Assembly: GCA_001466705.2 (NCBI GenBank)
Contig: LATX02000252.1
Location: 142,066 to 206,065, forward strand
Direction: 5' to 3'
DNA length: 64,000 bases
Source of the DNA: Moniliophthora roreri
Taxonomy: Eukaryota > Basidiomycota > Agaricomycetes > Agaricales > Marasmiaceae
The position numbers and the translations under genes were made by a program. The notes below the pieces were generated by a model that was not told the origin of the DNA, did no database searches, and saw only the letters and a list, made by a program, of their open reading frames with translations. Below, one piece after another: positions 55,771 through 64,000 of this stretch; position 1 is the first letter of the stretch, and each line of letters opens with the position of its first letter.

Positions 55771-55771
55771 N

Positions 55772-57250
55772 TATGACATCCGATCCAGTGACTCCAATGA
55801 TTTGCTTGGGTCCTGTAGGAATTTCATTTAACTCAAGGAAATCGGACTTAAAAGGCGTTATGTGATTGGTTGCAGCAGTATCAAGAGCCCATTCATTTGT
55901 TTGTGGTTCTAAAGATACAACATTTTTATCACTAATTTTAGTCATCATACATTGTATAATGTTACTATTTAGAGAGTTAGAAAGAAATTGTCCGTTGAGC
56001 ATTGATAATTGCTCGGAATCAATGTTCGTTTCTAGTAATTCATTAGTGATGCTGCTCTTAAGATCAATTTGATCATACCAATCGTAGTAGTCCACTTCGT
56101 TATGAACGTAATCATTATAATTCTCGTCCCAATCTTCTTTATCAAAGTCTCCCATATTCAGGTTCTTCCCTCCATTTTTCCCTTGAGAATCTTCATCATC
56201 AAGAGGAACAACATCCGCAATGTTGGTATCAACACGAGCTTGGATGTTTGAAGAACCTTGAATAAATTCGGGAACTTCCGGTTGAGGATTATTAACCGTT
56301 ATGGAAGAAATGTTTATTCCCAGATCCGGCATTACTGGTTTGGGAGGCGGAGATGGTGCCTCTATGTCAATATCGGGAACCTCAAGGGTATCTCCTTTCA
56401 GACGATAAGGAGTTTGAGGTCAAACTGGTTTGGGTTGGAAAAGTTTCCTATCCCCATAATGTTCTAGTACCATATTGCGGGCTTCCTTTTTGGTGATCTT
56501 CCTAAAAGTGTTTTCCCCAACATTGAACTCGTAAGGAGGTGGAGTCGGTTCTTTGCCAAATTGGAACATTTTGTCACCAATTTTAACTTGTGGCAAAAGA
56601 TTAGACTGGANCGCTTCGTTATGAACGTAATCATTATAATTTTCGTCCCAATCTTCTTTATCAAAGTCTCCCATATTCAGGTTCTTCCCTCCATTTTTCC
56701 CTTGAGAATCTTTATCATCAAGAGGAACAACATCCACAATGTTGGTATCAACATGAGCTTGGATGTTTGAAGAACCTTGAATAAAATTGGGAACTTCCGG
56801 TTGAGGATTATTGACCATTATGGAAGAAATGTTTATTCCCAGATCCGGCATTACTGGTTTGGGAGGCAGTGATGGTGCCTCTATGTCAATATTGGGAACC
56901 TCAAGGGTATCTCCTTTCAGACGATAAGGAGTTTGAGGTCGAACTGGTTTGGGTTGGAAGAGTTTCCTATCCCCATAATGTTCTAGTACCATATTGCGGG
57001 CTTCTTGTTTGGTGATTTTCCTAAAAGTATTTTCCCCAACGTTAAACTCGTAAGGAGGTGGAGTCAGTTCTTTGCCAAATTGGAACATTTTGTCACCAAT
57101 TTTAACTTGTGGCAAAAGATTAGACTGGATTGTAGGGAAACATTTGGAAATATTACCAAAGAAGTCTTTGGTAGTTTGCCGGTTCTTTTCTAGTTCTTTT
57201 TGAATTTTCGCTGATTCTTCCTTTGATTTGATCCGAATATCATCAGCCAT
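55772..57250 (-). pseudogene. pol: Copia protease region and upstream linker
   Basis: The protease signature ALDTAATNHITPF (D-T-A) lies near 55870-55890, preceded by acidic linkers (NMGDFDKEDWDENYNDYV near 56110-56160). The segment begins at ATG 57248-57250 (MADDIRIKSKEESAKIQ). 56612-57129 repeats 56093-56610 (offset 519) across the N at 56611, a contig overlap. At 55771 the protein jumps from GVTGSDVI to AHNRFGHIP; about 100 residues normally present between protease and integrase are missing, so this N marks a true gap. The MADD segment is continuous with the upstream frame through a TGA at 57260-57262 that is CGA in the other copy. Confidence 0.85.
56612..57129. repeat. assembly overlap: copy of 56093-56610
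   Basis: Offset 519. A few transitions, e.g. ACACGAGC near 56234 against ACATGAGC near 56753 (CG to TG). Confidence 0.88.
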
Positions 57251-57253
57251 TGT

Positions 57254-59255
57254 TGCTAATCAATATGGTCTTTTCCCCATCCGCTTGTCAATGACATCAG
57301 GGTGTTTAGCTTGGCATGCCGGTGAGTCACATTGGTGTTTGGCAGCTAATCCCTTGTCTTGGAACATTTGGGCGATCTTCTTACACTGTTCCTGAAGTTC
57401 CTTTTCAGACTTCTTGACAATAGGATGTTCTTTGGGTTTCGGGGGAAGAGTTGCATTCCAGGGATTTTTGGGATTAAGGGAATCCCAAACTTTGTTATTC
57501 TTTTCCTTGTTTAACCATGTGTCGGCATAATCTTTCTCCTTCTTCCAAGGGTCTTTAAGGAGAATTGGATCGTCTGCCGAAGAAAGAGCTTCCGTAAATG
57601 GCTTTTTAATAGATTTGTTGTTAAAGCCTCGTGGATTACGTTTTGGAGGGAAGCCTTCCTGAACAGAGTTAAACATTATTGGGATGCAGGTAGCAGCAAC
57701 TGGCCAATTATCAAGATGATGTGGATAATTGCATGTGACACAGAAGACTGTTTTAAAGTCTTGATTTAGTTTGGGGGTTGGTGCTCTGGATGGATTTGGT
57801 GTATTCCAGTCGATATAGTCAACAGGATGATCACCAAATTTGAATCGTTCACCTGCTTCGATCCCAGGGTTAGTTGGGTCTTCATGAACGTATTTTCCTG
57901 GAGCGATTTGATTGAATTTGTACTCCCCCTTACTAAGGTATGTGATATGCTTTGGTAGTCCACTGGTACAGCGTTGGCAATCTGCTTCACAANTGCTGAT
58001 CGATATGGTCTTTTCCCCATCCGCTTGTCAATGACATCAGGGTGTTTAGCTTGGCAGGCCGGTGAGTCACATCGGTGCTCGGCAGCTAATCCCTTGTCTT
58101 GGAACATTTGGGCGATCTTCTTACACTGTTCCTGAAGTTCCTTTTCAGACTTCTTGACAATAGGATGTTCTTTGGGTTTCGGAGGAAGAGTTGCATTCCA
58201 AGGATTTTTGGGATTAAGGGAATCCCAAGCTTTATTGTTTCTTTCCTTGTTCAACCATGTTTCAGCATAATCTTTCTCCTTTTTCCAAGGGTCTTTAAGG
58301 AGAATTGGATCATCTGCCGAAGAAAGAGCTTCCGTAAATGGCTTTTTAATAGATCTGTTATTAAAGCCACGTGGATTACATTTTGGAGGGAAGCCTTCCT
58401 GAACAGAGTTAAACATGATCAGGATGCAAGTGGCAGCGACTGGCCAATTATCAAGATGATGTGGGTAGTTGCATGTAACACAGAAGACTGTTTTAAAGTC
58501 TTGGTTTAGTTTGGGGGTTGGTGCTCTGGATGGGTTTGGTGTATTCCAGTCAATATAGTCAACAGGATGATCACCAAATTTGAATCGTTCACCTGCTTCG
58601 ATCCCAGGGTTAGTTGGATCTTCATGAACGTATTTTCCTGGAGCGATTTGATTAAATTTGTACTCCCCCTTACTAAGGTATGTGATATGCCTTGGTAGTC
58701 CACTGGTGCAATGTTGGCAATCTTCTTTACAAACTGCTAAAGGGTGACAATGGAATTCCATCTTAGCATAATTCCGCATGTAGAGATTATGCTCTTTCGT
58801 CACGACACAGTTTAGGATCTCGACGAGTGGTTCAATCGGATCATGGAGTCGGAACAGAGTGTTTCTGATCCGAGTAAAGAAGATCCAGTACCTGTCACCA
58901 GTGTCATCATGATCGGCTATTTGCCAGAGTCCCATGCCATAAAATTCTGTATGGCGTTCATCTCACCAAGTAAATTTATGACAGGCTTCTGAGCAAAAAG
59001 AAATTGGAGTGGAATGAGGGGTGAAGGAAGTCGATTGTGGATACTTTGCATATACATCCAATGCATCCAAGAAGTCAACAATGGCGGGTTGCTTCTTGTA
59101 ATCATGTCCGAGTTGTTGAGCTCTATTTCATATATAATCCTTTTTGGTTTCTATTAAATCAAGTATGATTTTTGCAAATCGATGTGATGCAAAAAGTGTT
59201 GAATCAATAGATGGATTATTATTTAGAAGCTCGATGTGGAATTTAACATTCTCGG
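57254..59255 (-). pseudogene. Copia long Cys/His-rich region between gag and protease
   Basis: Not a standard Copia domain. The minus-strand frame includes DHDDTGDRYWIFFTRIRNTLFRL, VVTKEHNLYMRNYAKMEF, CHPLAVCKEDCQHC (near 58700-58760), PRHITYLSKGEYKFNQIAPG, FCVTCNYPHHLDNW (near 58440-58490), MFNSVQEGFPPK, KPKEHPIVKKSEKELQEQC and CDSPACQAKHPDVID (near 57290-57340). The spacing of cysteines and histidines suggests several zinc-binding modules. 57994-58732 repeats 57254-57992 (offset 740). TGA at 58963-58965 is CGA in the copy at 59389-59391. Confidence 0.75.
57994..58732. repeat. overlap: second version of 57254-57992
   Basis: Offset 740; diverged at many single sites, mostly transitions, so possibly another haplotype. 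CGA at 58000-58002 against TGA at 57260-57262 (minus strand). Confidence 0.87.
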
Positions 59256-59256
59256 N

Positions 59257-59681
59257 TTCGATCGGATCACGGAGTCGGAACAGAGTGTTTCTGATCCGAG
59301 TGAAGAAGATCCAGTACCTGTCACCAGTGTCATCATGATCGGCCATTTGCCAGAGTCCCATGCCACAAAATTCTGTATGGCGTTCATCTCGCCAAGTACA
59401 TTTATGACAGGCTTCTGAGCAAAAAGAGATTGGAGTGGAATGAGGGGCGAAGGAAGTCGATTGGGGGTATCTTGCATACACGTCCAATGCATCCAAGAAG
59501 TCAACAATGGCAGGTTGCTTCTTGTAATCATGTCCGAGTAGTTGAGCTCTTCCTCGAATATAATCCTTTTTAGTTTCTATTAAATCAAGTATTATTTTTG
59601 CAAAACGATGTGATGCAAAAAGTGTTGAATCAATAGATGGATTATCGTTGAGAAGCTTGATATGGAATTTAACATTCTCGG
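59257..59681. repeat. overlap: second version of 58831-59255
   Basis: Offset 426, diverged at single sites. CGA at 59389-59391 against TGA at 58963-58965 (minus strand). Confidence 0.87.
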
Positions 59682-61365
59682 GCATTGGGATCATTGTTGG
59701 ATCATATTGAGCCTTCGGAATCCGGGCCTGAATTTTGGCTTCCATGTGTCGCGACCATCTCCTCATGGCACGACCATGGTCCGATTTGTGAGGTTGTTTG
59801 TTCTCGAATGTATTGTTTGGATTTCGAGGAACAGTGGACTCCGAAATTTCGGTTGGAATAACATCTCGTACCTGGTTAGGGTACTTGTGCCTTATTAGAT
59901 GTTTTCCGGATGGAAGATCACCGAAAATATGCTCGAATGATTCTGATGGAAAAATATCTCCAATATTGACTTCATCCTTAGTAGGAGGAGTCTTAGGAGG
60001 AATTTTGTCCACCTTTAGGACAGTGAATGTTTTGCTAAGCTGAAAATCTCCTCGGAGAAAAGCGTATGCCGTCTCGTCGATGGGAAGGCGTACTAAAGCT
60101 GCTTTTTGGAGGATTTTCTGCCTAGCGAAGGAATGGGAATGCATATTGTAGCATTGCTTGCAGACATACCAAGTTTTGCGATTTCGTCCAGTTGTGAAGA
60201 TACCATAAACGGTTTTATCTGAACTGGTGCAAAAATGGTTGACGCATTTAGTAGGAACTTTGCCATCATCGGAAGGTTTTTCCTCTCTGGGAGGTTGTGG
60301 TTCTTCCTTTTGTGGCAAATCTGTGATCTCAGCCATCATGACTGAGATTGCTCCATTAGGCTTTTTCCCTTTTCCTTTCTTGTTTGACTTCTTCTTGTTA
60401 TTCTTCTTCCCATCAGATTTTTGTTGATTTTGTTGGGGTTGCGCAGGCTGTTTGCCTTTGTTCCCTTTATTCCCAGAGTTCTGGTTTTGATTATTTGGTT
60501 TACCAGAATTTGGATTAGGATTGCGAGGACGGAACTTCTTCTGTCCATTCCAATTCGGGCTCTGTCCGGTGTATCGTTGGACACCAGAGATCCGAGTGGC
60601 GTAAGCTGCAACTCCATCCATGTGTCGCCTATTATATTCTTGTTTGATGAAAGGAAGGATATTGTCGAAGGTAAGATCCTTCCCTTTGTTGGAGACAAAC
60701 ATCTGGGTCTTAACTCCTTCATATGACTTGGGAAGAGAGTTAAGAAGGAACATTGCCTGGAAATTGGAGGGAACGGGGAAATCGTTCTCAGACAATTTCG
60801 CAACACATTGTCTGATGAGATTGGCACTATGATCAGGATTTTGGCCTTCAGCAGTACGTGCCATGACAAGACCTTGGAAAAAGGTAAATATTTCCGGAAG
60901 GCTTAGTATGTCATATTCAGCTTTCAAAGCGTCCCATGTTTGTTTAGCAGTGTCTTTGATAATCCACTGCAAAGTAGGACTCAATTTAAGCTGAAAAAGG
61001 CCAAGAGCTTGGGCGTTGGAGGTTTTCCATTCTTTGACAACTTCCATATCAGGAGTGACGGCAGAAGCACCTTCGCCGACAGTCACAGGAATTGTATTGG
61101 TAAGAGCATAAGCCACTTTAGCCAAGTTAAGGTATGCCAAGACTTTGCGCTTCCATTCTCTGAAGTCGTCACCATTAAAAACTGGAACCACAGATAATCC
61201 TGATGTATTGCCAACAGAAGTATCAAATACTTGAATTGGTTCAAGTAATTCCAAAGGATGGTAACTGTAAACTGGAATGCCGACACCATCATCCGAGTTT
61301 CAAATTTGGACAGTGTTATCAGCAAGAGAGACTTGGGGGATACGTTGTTGGTTGGAGTTAGACAT
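59257..61365 (-). pseudogene. gag: Copia gag and downstream extension
   Basis: Starts at ATG 61363-61365 (MSNSNQQRIPQVSL); a TGA near 61300-61302 follows VQI, where the copy at 63127 has arginine. The Gag domain has FREWKRKVLAYLNLAK, WKTSNAQALGLFQLKLSP, IRQCVAKLSENDFPVP, MFLLNSLPKSYEGVKTQ and YNRRHMDGVAAYA (about 60610-61200), the UBN2-like gag of Copia elements. A basic Asn/Gln/Lys-rich tail (60340-60540) replaces a classical CCHC knuckle. Beyond it the same frame goes on for about 400 residues with CVNHFC..CKQCYNMHSH (60130-60250) and FCSEACHKCTWRDERH (59370-59420). The total gag-plus-extension is far longer than usual for Copia. Confidence 0.88.
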
Positions 61366-62148
61366 TGTTATCGATAAAAGGCTATAGGAAAGGAGGGCAT
61401 AAGTGCTGGTTTTTACTTTTAGGTGTATGGAGCCTTTATCGACAAGAATGCTAATGAATCCTCATACGTTTGGTCAACGGTGTTTCCTTCATGTCATCCG
61501 GTCTCATCACCCGGACTGACGTAGCTGTAAACAGTATTTACAAAATCCGATCGCAATTGAAAGTCTAAATAAGGTTTGATTTTAAGGATCCTGATCCGCC
61601 AGATCCATCAAATCCTTAAGAAGACATTTAAGGGGCTTATTAGGCAATCAGGGGGTTCTATTTAAAAAATGATACGTAATTATATAAACGACCCCTTCCA
61701 TAGATGAAGGCTTTAGCACAAGGCCGTTCTATCTAGGTGCCAGAACCCAGTTGTGTGACCCTCCAGCTCACCGGGATGACTACCGGTTTATTGCTGAATG
61801 AGCTAACCCATGTTCCAGTTAAGGAAATAAGGCCAACAGTTGGTTCTGCCTGTAATCCGGGTAATTCCGAATACAGGGGAATGAATTTTGTATATACGTT
61901 AGAAGCCGCTTTACTGGGCTTAAAGTCTACTAATAAAGAAAGAAAAACTTGACCATCCCTCCAAGCAAATCAAAGACCATCTAGAACCTGTGATTGTGGT
62001 CTAATGCCAGTTAAGGCGTCGACTACACAGGTACCTCTTGCAAGATCTCGGGTTACGAGCGCTTGACAAGAGTAATGGTCCCATTCAACATTGACCAATG
62101 AGAATGAGTGTCCATTAACACAGTTGTCGATGCGGGGCCCATAACCTG
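61366..62148 (-). other. Copia 5' leader (first copy, ends at contig end)
   Basis: Untranslated leader upstream of gag. It ends at the N at 62149 exactly at the first two bases of the LTR after the primer site. A 71-codon plus-strand frame (61737-61952) is antisense to the leader and recurs in the copy; no sign that it is a gene. Confidence 0.7.
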
Positions 62149-62149
62149 N

Positions 62150-63127
62150 CTTCTTGTTATTCTTCTTCCCATCAGATTTTTGTTGATTTTGTTGGGGTTG
62201 CGCAGGCTGTTTGCCTTTGTTCCCTTTATTCCCAGCATTCTGGTTTTGATTATTCGGTTTACCAGAATTTGGATTAGGATTGCGAGGATGGAACTTCTTC
62301 TGTCCATTCCAATTCGGGCTTTGTCCAGTGTATCATTGAACACCAGAGATCCAAGTAGCGTAAGCTGCAACCCCATCCATGTGTCGCCTATTATATTCTT
62401 GTTTGATGAAGGGGAGGATATTGTCAAAGGTAAGATCCTTCCCTTTGTTGGAGACAAACATCTGGGTCTTAACTCCTTCATATGACTTGGGAAGAGAGTT
62501 GAGAAGGAACATTGCCTGGAAATTGGAGGGAACGGGGAAATCGTTTTCAGACAATTTCGCAACACATTGTCTGATGAGATTGGCACTATGATCGGGATTT
62601 TGACCTTCGGCGGTACATGCCATGACGAGGCCTTGGAAAAAGGTAAATATTTCCGGAAGGCTTGGTATGTCATATTCAGCTTTCAAGGCATCCCATGTTT
62701 CTTTAGCAGTATCTTTGATAATCCACTGCAAAGTAGGACTCAATTTAAGCTGAAAAAGGCCAAGTGCTTGGGCGTTGGAGGTTTTCCATTCTTTGACAAC
62801 TTCCATATCTGGAGTAACTGTAGTATCTCCAGTGGTGACAGTCACAGGCATTGTATTGGTAAGGGCGTAAGCCGCTTTAGCCAAGTTGAGATATGCCAAG
62901 ACTTTGCGCTTCCATTCTCTGAAGTCGTCACCATTAAAGATTGGAACAACCGATAATCCCGATGTATTGCCAACAGAAGTATCAAAAACTTGAACTGGTT
63001 CAAGTAATTCCAAAGGATGGTAACTGTAAACCGGAATGCCGACCCCATCATCCGAGTTCCGAATTCGGACAGTTGTTGGGTCAACAAGAGAGACTTGGGG
63101 AATACGAGATTGATTGGAGTTAGACAT
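62150..63127 (-). pseudogene. gag: Copia gag N-terminal part, second version
   Basis: ATG 63125-63127 (MSNSNQSRIPQVSLVDPTTV). Intact through the Gag domain to TGA at 62333-62335 after ISGVQ, where the first version has CGA (QRYTGQS), another CGA/TGA pair. Differences such as VTVTTGDTTVTPD against VTVGEGASAVTPD show real divergence, not sequencing error. Confidence 0.85.
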
Positions 63128-63894
63128 TGTTATCGATAAAAGGCTATAGGAAAGGAGGGCGTAAGTGCTGGTATGACTTTTAGGTGTATGGAGCCTTTAT
63201 CGACAAGAATGCTAATGAATCCTCATACGTTTGGTCAACGGTGTTTCCTTCATGTCATCCGGTCTCATCACCCGGACTGACGTAGCTGTAAACGGTATTT
63301 ACAAAATCTGATTGCAATTGAAAGTCTAAATAAGGTTTGATTTTAAGGATCCTGATCCGCCAGATCCATCAAATCCTTAAGAAGACGTTTAAGGGACTTA
63401 TAGGCAATCAGGGGGACTATTTACGAAAATGATACGTAATTATATAAACGACCCCTTCCATAGATGAAGGCTTTAGCACAAGGCCGTTCTATCTAGGTGC
63501 CAGAACCCAGTTGTGTGACCCTCCAGCTCACCGGGATGACTACCGGTTTATTGCTGAATGAGCTAACCCATGTTCCAGTTAAGGAAATAAGGCCAACAGT
63601 TGGTTCTGCCTGTAATCCGGGTAATTCCGAATACAGGGGAATGAATTTTGTATATACATTAGAAGCCGCTTTACTGGGCTTAAAGTCTACTAATAAAGAA
63701 AGAAAAACTTGACCATCCCTCCAAGCAAATCAAAGACCATCTAGAACCTGTGATTGTGGTCTATTGCCAGTTAAGGCGTCGACTACACAGGTACCTCTTG
63801 CAAGATCTCGGGTTACGAGCGCTTGACAAGAGTAATGGTCCCATTCAACATTGACCAATGAGAATGAGTGTCCATTAACACAGTTGTCGATGCG
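63128..63894 (-). other. Copia 5' leader, about 780 nt
   Basis: Lies between the primer site and gag. Long for a Copia leader. No minus-strand coding content recognised; pairs with 61366-62148. Confidence 0.65.
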
Positions 63895-63906
63895 GGGCCC
63901 ATAACC
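63895..63906 (-). promoter_or_regulatory. primer binding site matching the initiator tRNA anticodon arm
   Basis: The plus strand reads GGGCCCATAACC right up to the LTR at 63907, the sequence of the eukaryotic initiator tRNA-Met anticodon stem-loop. The minus-strand RNA would thus pair with the 3' end of a tRNA half, as known for Drosophila copia and Ty5. Confidence 0.7.
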
Positions 63907-64000
63907 TGTTGAGACAGAACGGAGACGTAAAGCGCAGTGGAGTGTGCTCAACTCACATTTGTACGAGAGCTTGTTATAACCTGGAGGGTTGTAGAGGTGC
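63907..64000 (-). repeat. Copia 5' LTR, partial (window edge)
   Basis: TGTTGAGACAG onward matches 51044-51137 with small differences (GAGCTTGTTATAACC against GAACTTGTTTAGAACC). Confidence 0.9.

Larger units (their letters stand above)
62150..63908. repeat. overlap: second version of 60391-62148
   Basis: After the N at 62149 the sequence restarts within the Lys-rich gag tail (equivalent to 60391) and runs through gag, leader and primer site into the LTR, diverged at single sites with a few small indels. Confidence 0.9.
51044..64000 (-). mobile_element. Copia (Ty1) LTR retrotransposon, running off the right edge
   Basis: The minus-strand element has its 3' LTR on the left (51044-51561) and the start of its 5' LTR at 63907-64000 on the right. 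The polyprotein order is gag, long Cys/His-rich region, protease, integrase, RT, RNase H, the Copia order. Seven Ns break it. Six show overlap-type repetition and one (55771) is a true gap. Left flank GGTCA (51039-51043) is available for a duplication test, the right flank is outside the window. The element sits 13 bp outside the CACTA end. Confidence 0.93.

Noticed and set aside
61737..61952. 71-codon plus-strand frame, found again at 63497-63712
   Set aside because: Antisense to the Copia leader and repeated only because of the overlap; composition looks non-coding.
1..64000. Reassignment of TGA to arginine as an explanation for the many in-frame TGA codons
   Set aside because: TGA also ends reading frames plausibly and the paired copies show CGA against TGA at the same site; ordinary CpG decay explains the data without a code change.
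1..64000. CRISPR arrays, tRNA, rRNA, bacterial promoters or operons
   Set aside because: None seen; introns and transposon families are fungal, and the tRNA-like GGGCCCATAACC is a retrotransposon primer site.

Overview
The window looks like a transposon-dense, gene-poor block from a filamentous basidiomycete, most likely an agaricomycete. The evidence is short GT-AG introns of about 50-60 nt, Helitron, Gypsy, Copia and CACTA/Tnp2 families of the basidiomycete type, and no bacterial or plant housekeeping genes. The species cannot be told from the sequence. No tRNA, rRNA or ordinary host metabolic gene was recognised. Nearly every coding sequence is broken, and the breaks are strikingly uniform: in-frame TGA codons where an arginine CGA is expected. 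This points to CpG-to-TpG decay of methylated repeats.

Layout. (1) 0.6-7.7 kb holds a minus-strand Helitron with an AT-hook N terminus, zinc-binding segment, HUH Rep domain and PIF1-type helicase. A four-exon gene (607-1720) lies downstream of it, and a solo Gypsy LTR with a perfect 5-bp target duplication cuts the Rep gene. (2) 8.9-9.2 kb is an antisense LTR remnant. (3) 9.95-24.4 kb is a nested pair of plus-strand chromodomain Gypsy elements (Tf1/sushi type). Gypsy-2 sits in the 3' LTR of Gypsy-1 and the composite is flanked by ACAAC on both sides. Both elements carry gag, a likely -1 frameshift into pol, and a third ORF with zinc knuckles in the position of env, overlapped by a +1 open frame. 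(4) 24.4-34 kb holds degenerate multi-exon genes of unknown function, repeated by assembly overlaps. (5) 34-35.4 kb is an LTR remnant, a tandem repeat and a Myb/SANT-like pseudogene. (6) 35.4-51.0 kb is a CACTA-like transposon with about 150-bp inverted termini. It contains a GIY-YIG (T5orf172/MUG113-like) gene, a Tnp2 transposase, an associated conserved gene, a disordered acidic gene, a large palindrome and a plus-strand conserved pseudogene. (7) 51.0-64.0 kb is a minus-strand Copia element with an unusually long gag-to-protease region and a primer site matching the initiator-tRNA anticodon arm. It runs off the right edge within its 5' LTR.

Assembly. Twelve single Ns occur at 26749, 30049, 39017, 41180, 44299, 53088, 54434, 55771, 56611, 57993, 59256 and 62149. 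At eleven of them the sequence after the N repeats sequence already given before it, and the sequence just before the N reappears further on. These are best read as unmerged contig-end overlaps or alternative haplotypes, not biological tandem duplications, and they inflate the window by roughly 12-13 kb. Where paired copies differ they differ mostly at CpG sites, which exposes the mutation process directly.
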